A stretch of DNA of 5,099 nucleotides, from contig JAEXBA010000080.1 in the NCBI GenBank assembly GCA_023457935.1, forward strand, positions 1 to 5,099. Direction: 5' to 3'. The notes under the pieces are model-generated. The model did no database searches. It had not been told where the DNA came from and saw nothing but the letters and a program-made list of their open reading frames with translations. The translations under genes and the position numbers were made by a program. Of the stretch, positions 1 through 4,947 are shown piece after piece; position 1 is the first letter of the stretch, and every line of letters begins with the position of its first letter. The DNA comes from Bacteroidota bacterium. Its GTDB lineage: Bacteria > Bacteroidota > Bacteroidia > Flavobacteriales > Weeksellaceae.

Positions 1-77
1 GTCATAAAACCGGCGGATTTTCCGTCCTGAAAAATTTCAAATTTTTTGTCGGTTTCGTTGTGTTGTATTTCTGTCAT
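1..77 (-). CDS. Partial small GNAT-like N-acetyltransferase (N-terminal 25 codons only)
   Basis: Only the first 25 codons are inside the window; the gene runs off the left edge. The visible protein begins MTEIQHNETDKKFEIFQDG and continues KSAGFM. This resembles the start of minimal COG2388-type GNAT acetyltransferases, where a first beta strand with an E-DG-type turn leads into a strand ending like AGFMTY. The start codon at 75-77 overlaps the TGA stop of the osmC-like gene in an ATGA arrangement, so the two genes are almost certainly co-transcribed and probably translationally coupled. If the family call is right, it would be the second small GNAT of the window, after the one at 1588-1905. 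The reading frame and start are convincing. The family rests on a short stretch with no acetyl-CoA motif visible, so it is tentative. Confidence 0.6.
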   Translation of the reverse strand, partial: MTEIQHNETDKKFEIFQDGKSAGFM

Positions 78-478
78 GATTGTTTAAAATTAGTGTTAAT
101 TTCTATATTTCCGTGGAATATTTTGTGCACCGGACATTTGTCTGCGATTGTGTTTAACCGTTCCAGTTGTTCATCATTTAATTCTGAATTTGGGAACGAA
201 ATATTTCTGTTGAAAACTGCAGTTTGCGACTGTAGGTAATTGTCCAGTTCAACTTCTACGTCAATTTCCGGAACGTTCCATCCTTTTCGGTCGATGTACA
301 TTCTTAAAGTCGCTGCAGTGCAACTTGCTAACGAAGTCGCGCGAATTTCAAACGGATTGAAACCTTTATTCTGTCCGCCTTTGTCCAAAGGTTCATCGGT
401 GATGATTTTATTTTCTCCTGCAGTAACTTCAGTGTAATATTTTTCAGTACCGAGAACGGCTTTTACTTTTACTCCCAT
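74..478 (-). CDS. OsmC/Ohr-family peroxiredoxin-like protein
   Basis: This 134-residue protein has the length and architecture of the OsmC/Ohr family, cytoplasmic dimers that reduce organic hydroperoxides through two cysteines. The first conserved cysteine is C53 in the helix segment SLASCTAATLRMY. The second is C115 in the family signature CPVHKIF near the C-terminus. The N-terminal beta part (about residues 3-30) and the preceding NPFEIRATSLASC segment fit the subgroup usually annotated only as OsmC family, rather than classical Ohr or OsmC. With both cysteines intact, thiol peroxidase activity is plausible, but the electron donor and preferred peroxide cannot be read from sequence. The gene starts 9 nt after the stop of the upstream pirin and overlaps the next gene by 4 nt, so it is the middle member of a pirin-osmC-GNAT operon. 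The spacer leaves no room for its own promoter. Confidence 0.93.
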   Translation of the reverse strand: MGVKVKAVLGTEKYYTEVTAGENKIITDEPLDKGGQNKGFNPFEIRATSLASCTAATLRMYIDRKGWNVPEIDVEVELDNYLQSQTAVFNRNISFPNSELNDEQLERLNTIADKCPVHKIFHGNIEINTNFKQS

Positions 479-487
479 TAAATTCTC

Positions 488-1396
488 TTACATTTTCGGT
501 TTTAAAATGGCTCTCGGAAGCGGCACAAATTCTTCTTCATCGCCTGGAACTTTCGGGAAAGCATCAAGATTCTGATCGTGCCAGTTTCGTTTCGCTTCTT
601 CCAGAATTTCTTTGTCCGAATTCACAAAATTCCAGAACATAAACCGTTCTTCAGGAAAAGCTTCGCCGCCGAAAAGTAAAATGTGAGTTTCTCCATTGGT
701 TTCAAATTCACAGAGTGTTGCATTTTTTGCAATCAGCAGTTGTTTTGAGCCGAAATCGTTTCCGTCGAGTTTTACGGTTCCGCTGACAACATACATTGCA
801 ACTTCGCCAAAAAGATGATCTCCGATATTCACTTTCTGTGGTTCATCGGTTTTAATTTCCAAAAAATACATCGGACTATGAACGGGAACCGGAGATTTCT
901 TCCCGATAATTTCACCGGCAATCAGTTTGTACTGAACTCCGTTTTCTTCCCAAACCGGAATGTCTTCTATTGAAATATGATGAAATGTAGGTTCACTTTG
1001 CTCAAGTTCTTTGGGAAGTCCGATCCAGATCTGAAATCCGTGCAGAAATTTGGATTCGTCATCGCGCAGATATTCGGGAGTTCTTTCGGAATGAACTACG
1101 CCTTTTCCTGCGGTCATCCAGTTCACTTCTCCGGGTTTTATCTCGATTGCATTTCCCATACTGTCGCGGTGGAAAATGGAACCTTCCAAAAGATACGTCA
1201 AAGTGGAAAGTCCGATATGCGGATGCGGCGGAACGTCAAGATTTTTATAATCGGTAAGGCAGGTTGGTCCCATATGATCGATGAAAAGGAAAGGTCCGAC
1301 CTGTCTTTTCTCGCGGAACGGCAGTAATCTTCCGACCATAAAATTTCCGATGTCGGCCGATTTTTCTTCAATAATTAGTCCTACGTTGGATTGCAT
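488..1396 (-). CDS. Pirin family protein 1 (302 aa, WNFV-type C-terminus)
   Basis: This is a bicupin of the pirin family (iron-binding, with quercetinase-like activity in some members). The N-terminal cupin holds the four expected metal ligands: H58 and H60 in PPHPHIGLSTLTYLLEG, and H102 and E104 in NWMTAGKGVVHSE. The motif FQIWIGLPKELE follows, and the C-terminal cupin ends with the subfamily signature around MFWNFVNS and FPKVPGDEEEFVPLP. That ending distinguishes it from the second pirin in this window, so the two are divergent paralogues rather than a recent duplication. The ATG at 1394-1396 places the conserved N-terminus correctly, with the A-rich stretch AACAAGAAAAAC directly upstream. 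Its stop lies 9 nt before the osmC-like gene. The 190-nt region upstream is repeat-rich and shows no clear TAnnTTTG box, so its promoter is unresolved; it may be read through from the GNAT gene at 1588-1905. The physiological substrate is unknown. Confidence 0.95.
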   Translation of the reverse strand: MQSNVGLIIEEKSADIGNFMVGRLLPFREKRQVGPFLFIDHMGPTCLTDYKNLDVPPHPHIGLSTLTYLLEGSIFHRDSMGNAIEIKPGEVNWMTAGKGVVHSERTPEYLRDDESKFLHGFQIWIGLPKELEQSEPTFHHISIEDIPVWEENGVQYKLIAGEIIGKKSPVPVHSPMYFLEIKTDEPQKVNIGDHLFGEVAMYVVSGTVKLDGNDFGSKQLLIAKNATLCEFETNGETHILLFGGEAFPEERFMFWNFVNSDKEILEEAKRNWHDQNLDAFPKVPGDEEEFVPLPRAILKPKM

Positions 1397-1410
1397 GTTT
1401 TTCTTGTTAA

Positions 1411-1482
1411 GTTGTTGATTTGTAGAATTGTAAAGTCGTTGAGTCGTGAAGTCGTGGATTCTTAAAGTTGTTAGAAAGTGAA
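1411..1482 (+). repeat. Degenerate 8-bp tandem repeats (consensus GTCGTNRA), left block
   Basis: Read on the plus strand from 1411, the sequence falls into octamers: GTTGTTGA, TTTGTAGA, ATTGTAAA, GTCGTTGA, GTCGTGAA, GTCGTGGA, TTCTTAAA, GTTGTTAG, and a weak last unit AAAGTGAA. The core three units at 1435-1458 are the cleanest. The block lies just upstream of the pirin 1 start codon, in its presumed leader. It is the mirror partner of the repeat block at 1536-1591. Similar period 7-8 runs are familiar to me from Chryseobacterium-type intergenic DNA, but I cannot name a function. Confidence 0.75.
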
Positions 1483-1535
1483 TTTAGGACTTTGGCAGTT
1501 TTAATTTAAAAATAAATCAAAAAACATTGCTTTTA

Positions 1536-1591
1536 TCAACACTTTCAACTCTCAACTTTCAACCAACGGCTTTACGACTTAACGACTTTAC
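1536..1591 (-). repeat. 8-bp and 7-bp tandem repeats, right block, inverted relative to the left block
   Basis: Read on the minus strand from 1586, the block shows octamers GTCGTTAA, GTCGTAAA and GCCGTTG(G). It then switches to heptamers GTTGAAA, GTTGAGA, GTTGAAA and GTGTTGA (1563 down to 1536). The outer 26 nt (1566-1591) are an inverted copy of 1430-1455 with 23 of 26 positions matching. The block overlaps the last codon and stop codon of the GNAT gene, so the repeat supplies that gene's end. The spacer between the two blocks (about 1483-1535) is AT-rich and contains nothing I recognise. Confidence 0.75.
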
Positions 1592-1905
1592 ATTTTATCT
1601 AAATAAGGAAATTTCTCAGAAACCAGCGGTTGCCATTCCGGATGTCTTTTGATGTACGCAAAAACAAACGGACAGTACGGCATTACCTTCTTTCCGCTTT
1701 CCTGTATAAGTTTTAGGGTTTTTTCAACCAGCGCTTTTCCGACGCCTTTTCCGCCCAGTTCTTCAGGAACTTCGGTATGCACTAAAGCAATTCTGTCCTT
1801 AATTTCATTGAACTGAATGAAAGCCAAATGTCCTTCAAGTTCCATCTGAAACTGATTCGCAGAATCGTTTTTTATCACCTCGATATTTTCAAGTTCTGTA
1901 TTCAT
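1588..1905 (-). CDS. Minimal GNAT-family N-acetyltransferase (COG2388 type)
   Basis: This 105-residue protein fits the minimal GNAT fold (COG2388/Acetyltransf_CG), which consists of little more than the acetyl-CoA-binding core. Motif A is clear at residues 43-61: HTEVPEELGGKGVGKALVE, with the GGKGVG pyrophosphate loop at 51-56. It is followed by the family signature YCPFVFAYIKRHPEW (77-91), which contains the conserved cysteine C78. The family transfers acetyl groups from acetyl-CoA, but acceptors are mostly unknown and cannot be inferred here. The start at 1903-1905 is preceded by an A-rich stretch (AAACAAAAAAT). An imperfect -7 box, TAATTTTA (1920-1927, one mismatch to TAnnTTTG), lies only 14 nt upstream and would give a very short leader. 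The gene follows the terminator of pirin 2 and precedes pirin 1 in the same direction. Its stop codon lies inside a repeat block. Confidence 0.93.
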   Translation of the reverse strand: MNTELENIEVIKNDSANQFQMELEGHLAFIQFNEIKDRIALVHTEVPEELGGKGVGKALVEKTLKLIQESGKKVMPYCPFVFAYIKRHPEWQPLVSEKFPYLDKM

Positions 1906-1919
1906 ATTTTTTGTTTAGC

Positions 1920-1927
1920 TAAAATTA
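1920..1927 (-). promoter_or_regulatory. Weak candidate -7 promoter box for the GNAT gene
   Basis: On the minus strand the sequence is TAATTTTA, one base off the Bacteroidota -7 consensus TAnnTTTG. It lies between the pirin 2 terminator and the GNAT start codon, where a promoter is expected. No TTTG is seen at the usual -33 distance. In this AT-rich spacer a chance match is quite possible. Confidence 0.25.
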
Positions 1928-1930
1928 ATG

Positions 1931-1969
1931 AAAAAACAGCCAAATTTCTCCGGCTGTTTAATTTTTTTT
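1931..1969 (-). terminator. Rho-independent terminator after pirin 2
   Basis: A perfect 8-bp stem, AAACAGCC (1934-1941) with GGCTGTTT (1952-1959), encloses a 10-nt loop. On the minus strand the stem runs into a T tract (complement of 1931-1936), starting about 13 nt after the pirin 2 stop codon. On the plus strand it is also followed by T-rich sequence (1962-1969), so it could work in both directions, but only minus-strand genes are present. Confidence 0.85.
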
Positions 1970-1972
1970 GAT

Positions 1973-2848
1973 TTAATCTTCAAGGTAACCGAATTTCCCG
2001 GTGTTGTAATCTTCAAACGCCTGAATAATCTGTTCTCTTGTATTCATCACGAAAGGTCCGTGAGGAAAGATAGGTTCTTTCAAAGGTTGTCCACTCATTA
2101 TCAATACGATAGAGTCTTCGCTTGCCTCAATGCTGAAATCTTCTCCCGAATTTTCAAACAGTACGAAATGATCTGTCGCTGCGTGTTCTTCACCGTTCAC
2201 CGTTATGCTGCCTTCAATCACCAAAGCGCCGGTTGTAAAATCGGCAGGAAAACTGAAATCTGCTTTTCCGCCTTTTTTCAATTTCGCATTCATCAGATGA
2301 ATCGGAGAAAACGTTTCAGCCGGACCTTTTTCGCTGTTGTATTCGCCTGCGATAATTTCAATCAGTCCGTATTCGCCCAAATTCACCATTTTCATGTCTG
2401 AATTTTTAATCGCCTGATATTTCGTACTGCTCATTTTATCTTTCGCCGGAAGATTCACCCAAAGCTGCACCATTTGGAAAATTCCGCCTTCTTTTGCCCA
2501 TTCCGTTTCATGAAATTCTTTATGCAGAACTCCCGAAGCAGCCGTCATCCACTTCACATCGCCCTGTCCGATAATTCCGCCGCCGCCTGCGGAATCGTGG
2601 TGTTCCACTTTTCCCTGGTAAGCAATCGTTACGGTTTCAAAACCTCTGTGCGGATGAACACCGACTCCACGTGGAGTTTGCGTTGCCCCGAAGTGAAATT
2701 TCGAGTTATAATCCAGCAAAATAAACGGATCCATTCTTTTCATATCCATTCTGTAACCTCTTGGTATAAAGTTATGCACACGGAAACCGTCGCCCACAAA
2801 GTGCGGTGTAGTCGGTGCTGCAATCAATTCTACTTTTTTAGTTGCCAT
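1973..2848 (-). CDS. Pirin family protein 2 (291 aa, human-pirin-like C-terminus)
   Basis: This is a second bicupin pirin. The N-terminal cupin has ligands H65 and H67 in GVGVHPHRGFETVTIAYQG, then H109 and E111 in KWMTAASGVLHKE. QLWVNLPAKDKM follows, and the C-terminal cupin ends with GPFVMNTREQIIQAFEDYNTGKFG, the ending typical of the subfamily closest to human pirin. The metal site is complete, so an iron-bound enzyme or redox sensor role is plausible; the substrate is unknown. The start is set at the ATG at 2846-2848 (protein MATKKVELIAAP), which has the AG-rich stretch AAAAAAAGAGATAAAA just upstream. The frame stays open for 37 more codons to a TTG at 2957-2959, but that extension runs through the RNA-like leader element, is rich in Arg and Lys, and is unlike any pirin N-terminus. 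The gene stands alone between its own promoter (3036-3043) and terminator (1931-1969). Confidence 0.95.
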   Translation of the reverse strand: MATKKVELIAAPTTPHFVGDGFRVHNFIPRGYRMDMKRMDPFILLDYNSKFHFGATQTPRGVGVHPHRGFETVTIAYQGKVEHHDSAGGGGIIGQGDVKWMTAASGVLHKEFHETEWAKEGGIFQMVQLWVNLPAKDKMSSTKYQAIKNSDMKMVNLGEYGLIEIIAGEYNSEKGPAETFSPIHLMNAKLKKGGKADFSFPADFTTGALVIEGSITVNGEEHAATDHFVLFENSGEDFSIEASEDSIVLIMSGQPLKEPIFPHGPFVMNTREQIIQAFEDYNTGKFGYLED

Positions 2849-2880
2849 TTTTATCTCTTTTTTTGTTAAACATTTTTTTA

Positions 2881-2969
2881 GAAGCCGGGAACCTGCTTTC
2901 CGCTCATACTCCTCACTCCACCACTTTTTCCGTCGCCTGTTGCGGGGTAACCGCTGCAATCAGGGCTAG
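2881..2969 (-). ncRNA. Flavobacterial structured RNA-like element in the pirin 2 leader
   Basis: On the minus strand the element opens with TAGCCCTGATTGCAGCGG (2968-2951) and closes with AGCGGAAAGCAGG and GGCTTC (2904-2881). I recognise this pair of conserved ends from many Flavobacteriia intergenic regions; it may be the Rfam Flavo-1 candidate RNA, but I cannot verify the name. The ends can pair: AGCC with GGCT (2964-2967 with 2883-2886), CTG with CAG (2961-2963 with 2893-2895), and further in TAC-CC with GG-GTA (2944-2949 with 2907-2912, one mismatch). That gives an interrupted long hairpin. There is no T tract after it, so it is not an ordinary terminator. It sits between a good promoter box and the pirin 2 start, 32 nt before the ATG, so it should be part of the leader transcript. 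Confidence 0.55.
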
Positions 2970-2981
2970 AAATTCCGTCAT
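2913..2981 (-). CDS. Possible 22-residue leader ORF overlapping the RNA-like element
   Basis: An ATG at 2979-2981, preceded by GAAAAG, opens a 22-codon frame (beginning MTEFLALIAAVTP, ending EKVVE) that stops at TGA 2913-2915. It lies in the leader between the predicted pirin 2 start of transcription and the pirin 2 ORF, and overlaps the 5' half of the RNA-like element. It could be a translated leader peptide or a chance frame through a conserved RNA. It has no recognisable domain and is not in the pirin 2 frame. Coding status is uncertain. Confidence 0.25.
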   Translation of the reverse strand: MTEFLALIAAVTPQQATEKVVE

Positions 2982-3035
2982 CTTTTCAAATTCGGTTCAG
3001 AAATCGGGTTTCGGTCTTCTTTCAATTTTCTTATA

Positions 3036-3043
3036 CAAATTTA
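3036..3043 (-). promoter_or_regulatory. -7 promoter box of the pirin 2 unit (TAAATTTG)
   Basis: On the minus strand TAAATTTG matches the Bacteroidota sigma -7 consensus TAnnTTTG exactly and is followed by TATAAG. Transcription should start a few bases downstream, near 3030, giving a leader of about 180 nt. No TTTG is seen at the expected -33 position. A 19-bp box shared with the other promoter lies exactly 22 nt upstream instead. It is downstream of the terminator of the preceding unit, as expected for a new promoter. Confidence 0.7.
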
Positions 3044-3065
3044 CGGCTGCAGGAAATGTTAGGCA

Positions 3066-3084
3066 TTGATGTAGGATAAGTTCG
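3066..3084 (-). promoter_or_regulatory. Shared 19-bp box, copy 1 (candidate activator site)
   Basis: The minus-strand sequence CGAACTTATCCTACATCAA is identical over all 19 bases to the box at 4948-4966. It is separated from the -7 box by 22 nt, which would put it at about -55 to -37 from the start of transcription. It is not palindromic, so a factor that binds asymmetric sites (for example AraC-type) fits better than a symmetric dimer. No regulator gene is in the window. Confidence 0.65.
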
Positions 3085-3125
3085 TAAATCATTGAAAATC
3101 AAAAGTTAAATTCATTCAGAAAAAT

Positions 3126-3152
3126 AAAAAACGCAGAAAATTTCCGCGTTTT
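3126..3152 (-). terminator. Rho-independent terminator after the flavin monooxygenase gene
   Basis: A 7-bp stem pairs AAAACGC (3128-3134) with GCGTTTT (3146-3152) around an 11-nt loop, which can pair further (GAAA with TTTC). On the minus strand the stem ends in a T run that continues as TTTTTTATTTT. It begins 23 nt after the stop codon at 3176-3178 and closes unit A. Confidence 0.85.
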
Positions 3153-3175
3153 CATAATGACTTTATATAATAATC

Positions 3176-4222
3176 TTATGCTTCTCCGATTCTCCTTCTA
3201 AATTCCGGAATGACCTGAGTTGCAAAAAGTTCAATCGATTTCATCGTCATTTCATGCGGAACAAATCCTAAACTTGCCTGTGCAAAAAACCGAGTAAATC
3301 CGAACAATTCATATTCATAAACCAGTTTGTCAACTACTTTTTCTACGCTTCCTACCATCAGTGAACCTTGCGGCGAACGCATATATTCAAACTGCTGCTT
3401 TGACATCGGTTGCCAACCTCGGTCGCGACCGACTCTGTCCATCATTTGTGCATAATAAGGGAAAAATGCATCTGCAATTTCTTCATCATTCTCACCGACG
3501 TAAACATGATTGTTAATTCCAACTTGAAGATTTTCTTTGGAAATTCCGCTTTCCAGCGCGGTTTTTTTGTACAGATTGATGAACGGTACAAACTGATCCG
3601 GCATTCCGCCAATTATGGCCAACATCAACGGAAGATTTAGTTTTGCCGCACGAATTGCCGACGCCGGAGTTCCGCCTGCTGCAATCCAAACCGGAATTTC
3701 TCCGTCCATTGCGCGTGGAAAAACTCCTTTGTTTTTAATCGAAGCACGGTGATTTCCTTTCCAGTTTACTGTTTCGTTTTGGTTGATGTGCAATAACAGA
3801 TTCAGTTTTTCATCAAAAAGTTCATTGTAATCGTTCAGATCGTAGCCAAACAAAGGAAAACTTTCAATGAAAGAACCTCGACCGGCCATAATTTCTGCGC
3901 GTCCGTTTGAAATTAAATCCACTGTTGCAAACTGCTGATAAACACGAACCGGATCTTCAGAACTCAAAACCGTAACCGCACTCGAAAGTTTGATATTCTC
4001 TGTAACCGCCGCTGCAGCCGCCAAAATCGTCGTCGGTGAAGAAACCGCATAATCGTCGCGGTGATGTTCACCAACTCCGAAAACATCAATTCCAAGTTTG
4101 TCGGCCAATTTTATTTCTTCCAGAAGATTCTGAATTCTCTGATGTGCATTGATGCCTTTTCGGGGAACTGTTTCGGGTTCCATATCGGCGAAAGTCATCA
4201 TTCCAAATTCTATCTTTTTCAT
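3176..4222 (-). CDS. Luciferase-like (LLM class) flavin-dependent oxidoreductase
   Basis: This 348-residue protein spans the bacterial luciferase-like monooxygenase TIM barrel and matches the subgroup built around Agrobacterium Atu2307 (PDB 2I7G; TIGR03858 as I recall). Characteristic segments appear in order: DKLGIDVFGVGEHHRDDYAVSSP (about 42-64), ENIKLSSAVTVLSSEDPVRVYQQFATVDLISNGRAEIMAGRGSF (75-118), ESFPLFGYDLNDYNELFDEKL, PVWIAAGGTPASAIRAAKLNLPLMLAIIGG, and a late RSPQGSLMVGSVEKVVDKL. Family members bind FMN or F420; the host type suggests FMN. The substrate is unknown. The start codon follows the stop of the upstream reductase gene by 10 nt, so both are read from the promoter at 4918-4925 and end at the terminator at 3126-3152. 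The pairing with an NAD(P)-binding reductase suggests a reductase and monooxygenase working together, which is inference. Confidence 0.95.
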   Translation of the reverse strand: MKKIEFGMMTFADMEPETVPRKGINAHQRIQNLLEEIKLADKLGIDVFGVGEHHRDDYAVSSPTTILAAAAAVTENIKLSSAVTVLSSEDPVRVYQQFATVDLISNGRAEIMAGRGSFIESFPLFGYDLNDYNELFDEKLNLLLHINQNETVNWKGNHRASIKNKGVFPRAMDGEIPVWIAAGGTPASAIRAAKLNLPLMLAIIGGMPDQFVPFINLYKKTALESGISKENLQVGINNHVYVGENDEEIADAFFPYYAQMMDRVGRDRGWQPMSKQQFEYMRSPQGSLMVGSVEKVVDKLVYEYELFGFTRFFAQASLGFVPHEMTMKSIELFATQVIPEFRRRIGEA

Positions 4223-4232
4223 TGTTTTATTT

Positions 4233-4895
4233 TTAGTAAGCGGCTGTAAACTGCTGTTTTACAAACTGTTTGTTTTCAATTTCATCCACAATTGCTACTG
4301 CCAAATCCTCCACTGAATGTCTGGATCTTCCTTCCGTATCAAAAACCGGAGCATCAGTTCCGTAACGGTAATTTCCGGTTCTTCCGCGGTCTTTATCATC
4401 GCTGAACATATTCATTTCCAAAGCAGGAGAGAAGAATTCCCAATCGAGAGTTTCGTTTTTGCTCAGGTTTTCAGTGAAGTATTTTTTCACTGCACTGGCT
4501 CCTCCGTAAATTTCTTTGGGAAACTCAGGTCCGTCAACGATATAATTTCCGTCAATTTTCAAAGTTCCGGCACCACCGATAACAATTAATCTGTTTACAT
4601 CCGATTTTTCCACGGCACTCTGAATGCTTTCCGCGCCTTTCAGATAATCCTCATGAATATTCGGATTGGTCCACCCCGGATTGTAAGCACTGATCACAAC
4701 GTCATTTCCGGAAACTGCTTCCGAAAGTTCATTTGCATTAAAAACAGCAATATTTTTCTTGGTGATTTTATCACTTGGATTAGTTATTTTTGAAGTGTTT
4801 CTTGCAATTGCCGTTACTTCGTAATTTCTGTTGATAAGTTCGTTTAAGATGGCATTTCCGACATAACCGGTTGCGCCTATTAATGCTGCTTTCAT
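4233..4895 (-). CDS. NAD(P)-binding reductase, COG2910 / NmrA-like SDR family
   Basis: This 220-residue Rossmann protein carries the nucleotide-binding motif GATGYVG at residues 7-13, directly after the first strand MKAALI. VVISAYNPG follows in the middle, then VIGGAGTLKI and the C-terminal signature GRTGNYRYGTDAP. Together these point to the COG2910 group (atypical short-chain reductases, often annotated as putative NADH-flavin reductase or NAD(P)H-binding protein). It lacks a canonical YxxxK catalytic pair, as usual for this group, so the reaction cannot be assigned; flavin, quinone or aldehyde reduction and a redox-sensing role are all possible. It is the first gene of a two-gene unit, 10 nt from the LLM monooxygenase gene. 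The leader is short: the -7 box lies 23 nt upstream of the ATG. AAAAAGAAAT precedes the start codon. Confidence 0.92.
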   Translation of the reverse strand: MKAALIGATGYVGNAILNELINRNYEVTAIARNTSKITNPSDKITKKNIAVFNANELSEAVSGNDVVISAYNPGWTNPNIHEDYLKGAESIQSAVEKSDVNRLIVIGGAGTLKIDGNYIVDGPEFPKEIYGGASAVKKYFTENLSKNETLDWEFFSPALEMNMFSDDKDRGRTGNYRYGTDAPVFDTEGRSRHSVEDLAVAIVDEIENKQFVKQQFTAAY

Positions 4896-4917
4896 ATTTC
4901 TTTTTGTTTTAGTGATA

Positions 4918-4925
4918 CAAAATTA
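4918..4925 (-). promoter_or_regulatory. -7 promoter box of the reductase-monooxygenase unit (TAATTTTG)
   Basis: TAATTTTG on the minus strand is an exact TAnnTTTG match, followed by TATCAC. The start of transcription should be around 4911, giving a leader of roughly 15-20 nt. As at 3036-3043, no TTTG is found at the -33 distance and the shared 19-bp box lies 22 nt upstream. The TTTGTAT stretch is common to both promoters. Confidence 0.75.
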
Positions 4926-4947
4926 TTCATTTACAATCCTGAAAACG

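Noticed and set aside
977..1327. Plus-strand frame of 116 codons inside pirin 1
   Set aside because: It is antisense to the metal-binding cupin of pirin 1, with no family resemblance and no upstream signals.
1411..1591. CRISPR array
   Set aside because: The units are 7-8 bp, directly adjacent without spacers, and degenerate, and no cas gene is present.
1928..2401. Plus-strand frame of 157 codons inside pirin 2
   Set aside because: It is antisense to a well-supported pirin coding region, its composition is Phe/Cys/His-rich as expected of a shadow frame, and its start lies in a terminator hairpin.
488..2848. Recent tandem duplication of the pirin gene
   Set aside because: The two proteins share the cupin motifs but differ throughout and end in different subfamily signatures (WNFVNS and FVMNT), so they are old paralogues that merely lie close together.
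2849..2959. N-terminal extension of pirin 2 to a TTG start
   Set aside because: It is translated from the RNA-like leader element, is unlike pirin N-termini, and an ATG with a good AG-rich upstream stretch exists at 2846-2848.
2842..3069. Plus-strand frame of 75 codons over the pirin 2 leader
   Set aside because: It reads antisense through the promoter, the 19-bp box and the RNA-like element, has no recognisable domain, and is explained by the absence of stops in the element.
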